From: Kitasatospora cinereorecta
Lineage (GTDB): Bacteria; Actinomycetota; Actinomycetes; Streptomycetales; Streptomycetaceae
Direction of reading: 5' to 3'
Assembly (NCBI RefSeq): GCF_024172095.1
Contig: NZ_JAMZDX010000005.1
Coordinates: 372,001 to 436,000, forward strand
DNA length: 64,000 nt
This document shows positions 8,666 through 17,900 of this stretch, one piece after another. Made by a program: the position numbers and the translations under genes. The notes below the pieces were generated by a model. It saw nothing but the letters and a program-made list of their open reading frames with translations, made no database searches and was not told the DNA's origin. The stretch's first letter is position 1. Every line of letters starts with the position of its first letter.

Positions 8666-11600
8666 GTGTCTGACCTCCCGTCCCCCCTCTCGCCCCACCA
8701 GGAACGCTTCTGGTTCCTGCAGCGCCTCGACCCCGCCGACGCCTCGTACAACATCTACTGGGTGCACCGCCTGCACGGCCCGCTCGACCCGGACGCGCTC
8801 GGCCGCGCCCTGGACGCCCTGGTCGCCCGGCACGAGGTGCTGCGCACCCGCTACCCCGAGCGGGACGGCGTCCCGGCCGCCGAGACCGCCCCGCCGGCGC
8901 CCGTCCCGGTGGAGCGCCTGGACGTCACCGCCGGCGGGATCGAGGCCGCCCACGCGCTGGTCCGCGCCCGGGTCGCCACCCCGTTCGACCTGGCCGCCGG
9001 CGCGCCGCTGCGGCTCTCCCTGCTGCGCCTGGGCGAGCGCGAGCACGTGCTCTGCCTGGTCCTGCACCACATCGCCGGCGACGGCTGGTCGATGCGGGTC
9101 CTCGGCGGCGAACTCAGCGCCCTCTACCAGGCGTTCGCCGAGGACAAGCCGTCCCCGCTGCCGCCGCTCGCGCTCACCCACGGCCAGTACGCCGCCGAGC
9201 TGGCGGCCGCGGCCGACGACGGCCGGGCCCTGGCGTACTGGACCGGGCACCTCGCCGGGGTGCCCGACCTGGAGCTGCCCACCGACCTGCCGCGCGCCGC
9301 CGTCCGGGCCACCACCGGCGGGATCCACCGCGCCGACGTCCCGGCCGAGCTGATGGCCGCCGCCGACCGGCTCGCCCGCGAACACCGCTCCACCGCCTTC
9401 ATGGTGCTGCTCGCCGCCTACCAGGTGCTGCTGGCCCGGCACAGCGGCCAGCGCGACTTCTGCGTCGGCACCCCGGTGGCCGGCCGCACCAGGCTGGAGC
9501 ACGAGGGGCTGGTCGGCTGCCTGGCCGGCACCGTCGCCCTGCGCGCCGACCTGTCCGGCGAGCCGACCTTCCACCAGCTCGTCGACCGGGTCAGGGCCGC
9601 CTCGCTCGGCGCGTTCGGCCACCAGCAGGTGCCGTTCGCCGAGCTGATGCGCGCCCTGGACGTGGCCCGCGACCGCTCGCGCACCCCGCTGTTCCAGACC
9701 ATGTTCGCGCTCCAGCACGCCGAACCGGGCGGACTCGCCCTCGGCGGGGCCACCGGTGCCTTCCTCGACCTCGACCACGGCCAGGCCAAGTGCGACCTGG
9801 CCCTGGAGATCTGGCGCTCCGCGACCGGCACCGAGTGCCATCTCACCTACTCCGACGGCCTGTTCACCGCCGCCACCGCCGGACGGCTGACCGCCCGCTA
9901 CCTCACCCTGCTGCGCTCCCTGCTCGACGCGCCCGACCGCCCGGTGCACACCGCCGAGCTGCTGCCCGAGGCCGAACGCGCCGAACTCGCCGCCCGGACC
10001 GCCGGCGGACCGCTGCCCGCCGCCGAACTGCCCACCGCCCTGGCCCGGTTCCTCGACCGGGCCCGCCGCACCCCCGACGCGACCGCCCTGCACGGGCCGG
10101 CCGGCGACCTGAGCTACACCGAACTCGCCGCGCAGAGCGCCCGGGTGGCCGACCGGCTGCGCGCCCGCGGCGTCGGCCCCGGCTCGGTGGTCGGCGTCTT
10201 CGTGGAGCGCTCCGCGGCCCTGCCCGCCGCGCTGCTCGGCGTCTGGCGCACCGGCGCCGCCTACCTGCCGCTCGACCCGCAGCACGCCGCCGCCCGCGGC
10301 TCGCTCGCCCTCGCCGACGCCGACGCCGCCTGCGTCCTGGTCACCGCCCGGACCGCCGACCGGCTGCCCGCCGACACCCCGGTCCCCGTGGTGCACCTGC
10401 CCGAGCCCGACGAGAGCGTGCCCGCCCCCGGCCGACCGGACCACCTGCCGGGGCCCGAGGACCCCGCCTACGTGATCTACACCTCCGGCTCCACCGGCCG
10501 GCCCAAGGGTGTCGCGGTCGGCCACGGCGCGCTCGCCGCCTTCCTGGACGCCACCGCCGCCCGGGTCGGCGGCGCCGGACCGGACGCCTGCTGGCTCCAG
10601 CTCACCTCGATCTCCTTCGACATCTCCGGCCTGGAGATCCACCTGCCGCTCAGCACCGGCGGCCGCCTGGTCGTGCCCACCGAGGAGGACGTCACCGGCG
10701 ACGGCCGCGCCGTGGTGCACCTCGCCGCCGACCGGCGCGTCACCCACCTCCAGGCCACCCCGTCCGGCTGGCAACTGCTGCTCGCCGCCGGCTTCACCGG
10801 CCCGCAGGTCACCGCGCTGGCCGGCGGCGAGGCGCTGCCCCTGCCGCTCGCCGCGGAGCTGCGCCGGCGCAGCGGCCGCCTGTTCAACATGTACGGCCCG
10901 ACCGAGACCACCATCTGGTCCGCCTGCTGGGAGGTGCCCGAGGAGCCGGCCGCCGTGTCGCTCGGCGCCCCGATCCCCGGCACCGACCTGCGGGTGCTGG
11001 ACGCCGACGGCGGGCTCTGCCCGGTCGGCGTGCCCGGCGAACTGCACATCGGCGGCGCCGGCCTCGCCCTCGGCTACCTCGGCCGCCCCGACCTGACCGC
11101 CGAACGCTTCACCACCGGCGCCGACGGCGTCCGCCGCTACCGCACCGGCGACCTGGTCCGCCACCGCGAGGACGGCGGCCTGGAGTTCCTCGGCCGCCTC
11201 GACCACCAGGTCAAGGTCCGCGGCCACCGGGTCGAACTCGGCGAACTGGAGGCCCTGCTGCTCGCCGCCCCCGGCGTGCGCCAGTCCGCCGCCGCCCTGC
11301 ACGGCGACACCCTGGTCGGCTACGTCACCGGCACCGCCGACCCGGCCGAGCTGCGGGCCCGCCTGGCTGCCGCCCTGCCCGGCTACGCGGTGCCCGCCGC
11401 GGTCCTGGTCCTGGACGCGCTGCCCACCACCCCCAACGGCAAGCTCGACCGCAGGGCCCTGCCCGCGCCGCCGCGCCGCGGCGACGCCCCCGCCGCCGAG
11501 GGACACGCCTATACCGGCCGCTCCGCCGAACTCCACCGGATCTGGTGCGAGGTGCTCGGCGTGGACGCCGTCGGCCCCGACGAGGACCTGTTCGACCTCG

Positions 11601-11734
11601 GCGGCCACTCCCTGGTCATCGCCCGGATCGCCGCCCGCGTCCGCGACCGCCTCGGCACCGACCTGCCGCTGGACGCCTTCTTCGACACCCCGACCATCCG
11701 CGGCCTCGGCGCCCTGCTGGAGGTGGCGCCGTGA
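8666..11734 (+). CDS. NRPS elongation module C-A-T, predicted glycine
   Basis: 1022 residues. The condensation domain (~5-430) has HHIAGDGWS. The adenylation domain (~450-930) has YTSGSTGRPKG, SFDISGLE, MYGPTETTIW, YRTGDLV and NGKLDR. The carrier domain has LGGHS with Ser at about 982. Eye-read code D-I-L-Q-L-G-M-I-W-K differs from the published glycine code at one position, so glycine is a confident prediction. GTG 8666 follows AGGAG, and the end overlaps the next gene by 4 bp (GTGA). Confidence 0.93.
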   Translation: MSDLPSPLSPHQERFWFLQRLDPADASYNIYWVHRLHGPLDPDALGRALDALVARHEVLRTRYPERDGVPAAETAPPAPVPVERLDVTAGGIEAAHALVRARVATPFDLAAGAPLRLSLLRLGEREHVLCLVLHHIAGDGWSMRVLGGELSALYQAFAEDKPSPLPPLALTHGQYAAELAAAADDGRALAYWTGHLAGVPDLELPTDLPRAAVRATTGGIHRADVPAELMAAADRLAREHRSTAFMVLLAAYQVLLARHSGQRDFCVGTPVAGRTRLEHEGLVGCLAGTVALRADLSGEPTFHQLVDRVRAASLGAFGHQQVPFAELMRALDVARDRSRTPLFQTMFALQHAEPGGLALGGATGAFLDLDHGQAKCDLALEIWRSATGTECHLTYSDGLFTAATAGRLTARYLTLLRSLLDAPDRPVHTAELLPEAERAELAARTAGGPLPAAELPTALARFLDRARRTPDATALHGPAGDLSYTELAAQSARVADRLRARGVGPGSVVGVFVERSAALPAALLGVWRTGAAYLPLDPQHAAARGSLALADADAACVLVTARTADRLPADTPVPVVHLPEPDESVPAPGRPDHLPGPEDPAYVIYTSGSTGRPKGVAVGHGALAAFLDATAARVGGAGPDACWLQLTSISFDISGLEIHLPLSTGGRLVVPTEEDVTGDGRAVVHLAADRRVTHLQATPSGWQLLLAAGFTGPQVTALAGGEALPLPLAAELRRRSGRLFNMYGPTETTIWSACWEVPEEPAAVSLGAPIPGTDLRVLDADGGLCPVGVPGELHIGGAGLALGYLGRPDLTAERFTTGADGVRRYRTGDLVRHREDGGLEFLGRLDHQVKVRGHRVELGELEALLLAAPGVRQSAAALHGDTLVGYVTGTADPAELRARLAAALPGYAVPAAVLVLDALPTTPNGKLDRRALPAPPRRGDAPAAEGHAYTGRSAELHRIWCEVLGVDAVGPDEDLFDLGGHSLVIARIAARVRDRLGTDLPLDAFFDTPTIRGLGALLEVAP

Positions 11735-14700
11735 GACCCGCCGACCACTCCCCCGACGGACCCGCCGAGCCGCTCGTCTTCGAACTCACCCCCGCCCAGC
11801 AGCGCCTGTGGTTCCTGCACCGGCTCGACCCGGCCGACGTCTCGTACCACATGTTCTTCACCGTACGGCTGCGCGGCCCGCTCGACACCGCCGCCCTGCG
11901 GGCCGCCCTCGACCGGCTGACCGAGCGCCACCAGCCGCTGCGCACCCGCTACACCGAGCGCCGGGGCGTCCCGGTCGGTGTCGTCGGTTTGGCCGGTCTC
12001 CCGCTCGACGTACGCGAGTTGAGCGGCGAGGACGATCCGGAGGAGGCCGCCCGTGCGGCGGTCCGCGACCTGCTGGAGCGACCCTTCGACCTCGGCGCGG
12101 GCGTACCGCTGCGGGCCGCGCTGCTGCGGCTCGGCCCCGAGGAGCACGTGCTCGCCCTGGTGCTGCACCACCTGGGCGGCGACGGCTGGTCCTGGGACCT
12201 GTTCTCCGCCGAACTCCCCGCCCTCTACTCCGCGTTCCGGGCCGGCAGGCCCGACCCGCTGGCGCCGCTGCCGCTGGAGTTCTCCGCGTACGCGGACCGG
12301 GCCCGGGAGCGCGCCGGGGCCGACCGCGCGTACTGGACCGAGCGGCTGGCGGGCGCGCGGGCACTGGACCTCGGGCCCGCCGTGCGGACCGCGGACCGGA
12401 TGGCCTCGGCGGGCGCGTTCCACCCGGTGCCGCTGGAGCCCGGGCTCGCCGAGCGGCTGCGCCGCCTGGCCAGGGCCGAGCGGTCCACCGTCTTCCTGGT
12501 CCTGCTGACCGCCTTCCAGACCCTGCTGGCCCGCCACTGCGGCCACCCGGACGTGTGCGTCGGCACACCGGTGGCCGGCCGGGACCAGGTCGACCTGGAG
12601 CCGCTGTTCGGCTACCTCAGCAGCACCGTGGTGCTGCGGGCCGACCTGGCCGGCGGCCCGAGCTTCCGGGACGCGCTCCGCAGCTCCCGGCGGACCTTCT
12701 TCGAGGCGTACGCCCACCCCGAGGTCCCGTTCGAGGAGCTCTCCACCGGTCCGGGCGGGCCGTTCCAGGCCCTCTTCGTGCTCAACGCGGTGGGCGGCCC
12801 GAGCGGCAGCGGCTTCGACGGGCTGGGCTGCGAGCTGTTCCCGTCCGGCCTGAGCACCGTCAAGGCGCCCGTCACGCTGGACGCCTGGGACGACCCGAAC
12901 GCACCCGACGGCGGCCTGCGCCTGCTGCTGGGCCACCGGCTGGACACCCTCGACGAGGCCGCCGGCGCCGCGCTGGCCGACCGCTTCGGCGTGCTGCTCG
13001 CGGCCGCCGTCGCCGAACCGCACCTGCCGGTCGACCGCCTTCCGCTGGTCGGCGCCGCCGAGCGGGAGCGGCTGATCGCCGCCGGGCGCGGCCCGCGCCC
13101 CGCCGGGCCCGCGCGCGACGTGCTCGCGCTGATCGGCGAGCAGGCCGCCCGGACGCCCGATGCCCCCGCCCTCGTCGACCGCGGGCGCACCGTGTCGTAC
13201 CGCGACCTGGTCGAGCGGGTCTCGGCGGCGGCCGACCGGCTGCGGGCGCACGGCGTCGGCCCGGACACCGTGGTCGCGGTCCGCCGGGAACGCTCCGCCG
13301 ACCTGGTCACCGACCTGCTGGCGGTCCTCACCGCGGGCGGCGCCTACACCCACCTCGACCCCGCCGACCCGCCCGAGCGCCACCACCGCCTCCTCGCCAC
13401 GTCCGGCGCCGCCCTCGTCCTCGCCGACGGCACCCCCGAGCCCGTGCCCGTCCCGGGCCGCGTACACCACACCGGCAACCCGGGCCCGGACCCCGCCGAT
13501 CTCGCCTACGTCTGCCACACCTCCGGCTCCACCGGCGAGCCCAAGGCCGTGATGGTGACCCGGGGCGGCCTGGCCGCGCGGGTGCGGTGGATGGCCGACC
13601 GGTACGGCCTCGGCCCCGGCGACCGGGTGCTGCAGTTCGCGTCGGCGTCGTTCGACACCCACGCCGAGGAGATCTTCCCGACCCTGGCCGCCGGCGCCGC
13701 GCTGGTGCTGCTGCCCGGCGGCGGCGAGCTGCTGCCGGACTTCCTCCGCACCCCGGAGGGCGCCGCGCTGACCGTCCTCGACCTGCCCACCGGCTACTGG
13801 CACGCGCTCGTGGCCGAGCCCGGCACCGCCTGGCCGCCCGCCCTGCGGCTGCTGATCCTCGGCGGCGAGCAGGCCCGCGGCCCGGCGGTCGCCGCCTGGC
13901 TGCGCGCGGTCGGACCGCGGGTGCGGCTGGTCAACACGTACGGGCCGACCGAGGCGACCGTGATCGCCACCGCCACCGCTGCCGAGCCGGATCCCGGCGC
14001 AGACGACGGCGCAAACGACGGCGCGGACGACGGCGCGGACGACCCGCCGATCGGGCGCCCGCTCCCGGACACCGACGCCCATGTGCTCGATCCGCACCTG
14101 GCGCCGGTGCCCAGCGGCGTCCCCGGCGAGCTGTACCTCGGCGGCGCGGGCCTGGCCCGCGGTTACCGGGGTGCGCCGGGACGCACCGCCGAACGCTTCG
14201 TCCCGGACCCGTTCGGCCCGCCAGGCGCCCGGCTGTACGCCACCGGCGACCGGGTCCGCCGGGACGCCGAGGGGCAGCTGCACTTCCTCGGCCGGGTCGA
14301 CGGCCAGCTGAAGCTGCGCGGCTACCGGATCGAACCGGCCGAGGTGGAACGCGAGTTGCTCCGCGAACCGGAGGTCGCCGCGGCGGCCGTCGCCGCCCAC
14401 GACCAGGCCCTGGTCGGCTACCTGGTGCCCGCCGCCGACGCCCCGCCGCCGGACCCGGCCGCGCTGCGCTCCCGGCTGCTGGCCCGGCTGCCCGAACGCC
14501 TGGTGCCGAGCCGCTTCGTCCTGCTCGACCGGCTGCCGCTGACCACCGGCGGCAAGGTCGACCGCGCCGCCCTGCCGCCGCCCCCGCCCGCCGAGGACAC
14601 CGCCGGCGCCGCCGGCCCGGAGCCCCGGGACGACGCCGAGTGGCTGGTCGCCGACGTCTGGTCCGAGGTCCTCGGCCGGACGGCGATCGGCGCCCTGGAC

Positions 14701-14916
14701 GACTTCTTCGCCCTCGGCGGCCACTCCCTGCACGCCCTGCGGGTCGCCGCCCTGCTCGGCGAGGCGGTCGGCCTCCAGGTGCCGGTACGCCTGCTGTTCG
14801 AGCACCCGGTGCTGGCCCGGCTCGCCGCCGAGGTGCGCGCACTGGTGCTCGCCGACATCGAGCAGCTGACCGATCGTGAGGCCGCCGCGGCGGTCGAAAG
14901 GACCACGCCCCGATGA
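11731..14916 (+). CDS. NRPS elongation module C-A-T, predicted basic residue
   Basis: 1061 residues. The condensation domain (~15-440) has HHLGGDGWS. The adenylation domain (~460-970) has HTSGSTGEPKA, SFDTHAEE, TYGPTEATV, YATGDRV and GGKVDR. The carrier has LGGHS with Ser at about 999. Eye-read code D-T-E-D-I-G-T-V-I-K has two acidic pocket residues (Glu239, Asp278), as in lysine, beta-lysine and ornithine pockets; it resembles the reported beta-Lys code DTEDVGTMVK at 7 of 10 positions. A Gly-Ala-Asp/Asn-Asp repeat (756-771) is inserted after the A5 motif. GTG 11731 overlaps the previous stop and has GGAGG upstream. Confidence 0.92.
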   Translation: MRPADHSPDGPAEPLVFELTPAQQRLWFLHRLDPADVSYHMFFTVRLRGPLDTAALRAALDRLTERHQPLRTRYTERRGVPVGVVGLAGLPLDVRELSGEDDPEEAARAAVRDLLERPFDLGAGVPLRAALLRLGPEEHVLALVLHHLGGDGWSWDLFSAELPALYSAFRAGRPDPLAPLPLEFSAYADRARERAGADRAYWTERLAGARALDLGPAVRTADRMASAGAFHPVPLEPGLAERLRRLARAERSTVFLVLLTAFQTLLARHCGHPDVCVGTPVAGRDQVDLEPLFGYLSSTVVLRADLAGGPSFRDALRSSRRTFFEAYAHPEVPFEELSTGPGGPFQALFVLNAVGGPSGSGFDGLGCELFPSGLSTVKAPVTLDAWDDPNAPDGGLRLLLGHRLDTLDEAAGAALADRFGVLLAAAVAEPHLPVDRLPLVGAAERERLIAAGRGPRPAGPARDVLALIGEQAARTPDAPALVDRGRTVSYRDLVERVSAAADRLRAHGVGPDTVVAVRRERSADLVTDLLAVLTAGGAYTHLDPADPPERHHRLLATSGAALVLADGTPEPVPVPGRVHHTGNPGPDPADLAYVCHTSGSTGEPKAVMVTRGGLAARVRWMADRYGLGPGDRVLQFASASFDTHAEEIFPTLAAGAALVLLPGGGELLPDFLRTPEGAALTVLDLPTGYWHALVAEPGTAWPPALRLLILGGEQARGPAVAAWLRAVGPRVRLVNTYGPTEATVIATATAAEPDPGADDGANDGADDGADDPPIGRPLPDTDAHVLDPHLAPVPSGVPGELYLGGAGLARGYRGAPGRTAERFVPDPFGPPGARLYATGDRVRRDAEGQLHFLGRVDGQLKLRGYRIEPAEVERELLREPEVAAAAVAAHDQALVGYLVPAADAPPPDPAALRSRLLARLPERLVPSRFVLLDRLPLTTGGKVDRAALPPPPPAEDTAGAAGPEPRDDAEWLVADVWSEVLGRTAIGALDDFFALGGHSLHALRVAALLGEAVGLQVPVRLLFEHPVLARLAAEVRALVLADIEQLTDREAAAAVERTTPR
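13996..14043 (+). repeat. 12-bp tandem repeat inside the A domain
   Basis: Four in-frame copies of GGCGC(A/G)(G/A)ACGAC at 13996-14007, 14008-14019, 14020-14031 and 14032-14043 encode (Gly-Ala-Asp/Asn-Asp)x4 between adenylation motifs A5 and A6. Only two positions vary. It looks like a slippage-expanded surface loop. Confidence 0.9.
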
Positions 14917-17900
14917 CTGACCAGCTCTCGCCCGACCGGCAGGCGCTGCTCGCCCAGCGGCTGCGGCGCCCCGGCGCCGCCGACCGCCCGGGCGCCGCCC
15001 CGGCCCGCCCGCCGATCCCCCACCGCACCGAGACCGACCCGCCGCTCTCCTACCCGCAGGAGCGGCTGTGGTTCATGGAGCAGTACGCGCCGGGCACCGC
15101 CGCGTACACCATTCCGCTGGTCCGCCGGCTGCGCGGCCCGCTGGACCCGGAGGCGGTGCGCGGCGCGCTCCGCGTCCTGACCGACCGCCACGAGGCGCTG
15201 CGCACCTCCTTCCCCGCCACCGCGGACGGCCGCCCGGTGGCCGTGGTCGCCGCCTCCGTAGAGCCGGTGCTGCGCGTCGCCGAGGCCGCCGACGAGCCGG
15301 CCGCCCGCGCGCTGGTCGAGGCCGAGCTGGCGGCGCCGGTGGACCCGGCCGTCCCCCCGCTGCTGCGCGCCCTGCTGGTGCGGCTGTCGGCCGAGGAGCA
15401 CGTACTGGTGCTGGCGGTGCACCACCTGGCGTGCGACGGCTGGTCGGCCGAGCTGCTGCTCGGCGAGCTGGTCGAGCTGGCCGGCGGCGGCGCCGCGCGG
15501 CCCGAACCGGCGGTCCGCTACGGCGACTTCGCGGCCTGGCAGCGCTCCGGCCGGGACGCGGCCGCGGACCAGCGGGACCTCGGGTACTGGCTGCCCCGGC
15601 TCGCCGGGGTGCCCGCGCTGGAGCTGCCGCCGGACCGGCCCCGGCCGGCCCGGCAGACGTTCGCCGGGGCCGCCCACGCCTTCCCGCTCGGCGCGTCGAG
15701 CAGCGCCCGGGTGTCGGCCTTCGCCCGCGAGCACGCGGCGACCCCGTACATGGTGCTGCTGGCCGCCTTCCAGCTGCTGCTGGCCCGGGTGTCCGGGCAG
15801 CGCGACTTCGCCGTGGGCACCCCGGTCGCGGGTCGTTCGCGCCCGGAACTCGACGACGTGGTCGGCGTGTTCGTCAACACGCTGGCGATGCGCGCCGACC
15901 TGGCGGGCGAGCCGGGGTTCGCGGAGCTGCTGGCGGCCGTCCGCGGCCACGCGCTGGACGCGTTCGGCCACCAGGAGCTGCCGTTCGAGCAGGTGGTGAC
16001 CGCGCTCGACCCGGTGCGCGATGTGAGCCGGCCGGCGGTGTTCCAGGTCCTGTTCGCGCTGCAGAACTACGCCCCGGCCCGGACGGCCGCCGACGCCGAC
16101 GGCAGCCCCGGCCCGGACGCGGTCGCGGTCGCGGTCGAGCCGTTCCCGGTGGAGACCTGGGCGACCCGCTTCGACCTGGAGCTGTACGTGGTCGAGGGCG
16201 CGGACGGCTTCCAGGCCCAGTTCGTCTACAACCCCGACCTGTTCCTGCCCGCCACCGTCGAACGGCTGGGGAGGCTGTTCACCCGCCTGCTGGACGCCGC
16301 GCTGGCCGACCCGGCCACCCCGGTGTTCCGGCTGCCGCTCCTGGACGCCGACGGGGAGCGCGCCGCCCTGGCCGCGAGCCGCGGCGAGGTGCGCGAGCTG
16401 CCGGCCGGGCAGACCCTGCACGGCCTGGTCGCGGCCGCTCTCGCCGAGCTGCCGGACCGGATCGCCGTCACCGCCGAGGAGGGCACCCTCACCCGGGCTG
16501 CCCTGAACGCCCGGGCCAACCGGATCGCCCACACCCTGCGCGCCCGCGGCGTCGGCCCCGGGCAGCTGGTGGCGGTGTGCGCCGAACGTTCGCTCGACCT
16601 GGTGGCGGCGCTGCTGGGCGTGCTCAAGTCCGGCGCCGCCTACCTGCCGCTCGACCCCGAGTACCCGCGCGAGCGGCTGGAGTTCATGCTCGCCGACGCG
16701 CAGGCCCCGGTCCTGCTGACGCAGCGCCGCCTCGCCGGGCAGGTGCCGCCGGCCGCCACCGTCCTGCACCTCGACGACCCGGCCGTCTGGGCCGGGGCGC
16801 CCGACCACGACCCGGCCCCGTCGGCGGGCCCGCCGGACCCGGCGTACGCCATCTACACCTCCGGCTCCACCGGCCGCCCCAAGGGGGTGCTGGTCCCGCA
16901 CCGGGCGATCGTCAACCGGCTCGACTGGATGCAGCGCGCGTACGGGCTCGGCCCCGAGGACGCGGTGCTGCAGAAGACCCCGGCCTCCTTCGACGTCTCG
17001 GTGTGGGAGTTCTTCTGGCCGCTGCTGGCCGGTGCCCGGCTGGTGCTGGCCCGCCCGGGCGGCCACAAGGACGCCGGGTACCTGCGCGAGGTGATCGCCG
17101 CCGAGTCGGTCACCACCGCCCACTTCGTGCCCGCCATGCTGGGCGCGTTCCTGGCCGAACCCGACCTGGAGGCCTGCCGCTCGCTGCGCCGGGTGATCTG
17201 CAGCGGCGAGGAGCTGCCACCGGGCCTTGCCGCCCGGTTGCACGAGCGGCTGGCGGTCGAGGTGCACAACCTGTACGGCCCGACCGAGGCCGCCGTGGAC
17301 GTCACCGCCTGGCCCTGCCCCCCCGAGGAGTGCGACGGCGCCCGGCTGCCGATCGGCCGCCCGATCCAGGGCCTGGCCCTGTACGTCCTGGACGCGCACG
17401 ACCGGCTCCAACCCGACGGTGTCGCCGGCCAGTTGTTCATCGCCGGGGTGGGACTGGCGGACGGCTACCTGAACCGGCCCGGTCTGACCGCCGAGCGCTT
17501 TTGCCCCGACCCGTACGGCCCGCCCGGCTCCCGGATGTACGCCACCGGCGACCTGGCGCTGCGCCGCCCCGACGGCGCGCTGGACTTCCTCGGCCGGATC
17601 GACCGCCAGGTCAAGCTGCGCGGACTGCGGATCGAACCCGGCGAGATCGAGGCGGCGCTCACCGCCCTGCCCGGCGTCCGGGAGGCCGTGGTGGTGGTCC
17701 GCGAGGACCGCCCCGGCGACCACCGGCTGGTCGGCTACCTCACCGGCGAGCCGCCCGAGCCCGCCGAGCTGCGCACCGCCCTCAAGCGGACCCTGCCCGA
17801 CCTCCTGGTCCCGGCCGCCTATGTGACCCTGGACGCGCTGCCGCTCACCCCCAGCGGCAAGCTCGACCGGGCCGCACTGCCCGCCCCGGTGCGCGCCGCG

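Noticed and set aside
8666..14916. Long antisense and alternate-frame open frames over the NRPS genes.
   Set aside because: They lack ribosome-binding sites and domains, and arise from third-position GC bias.
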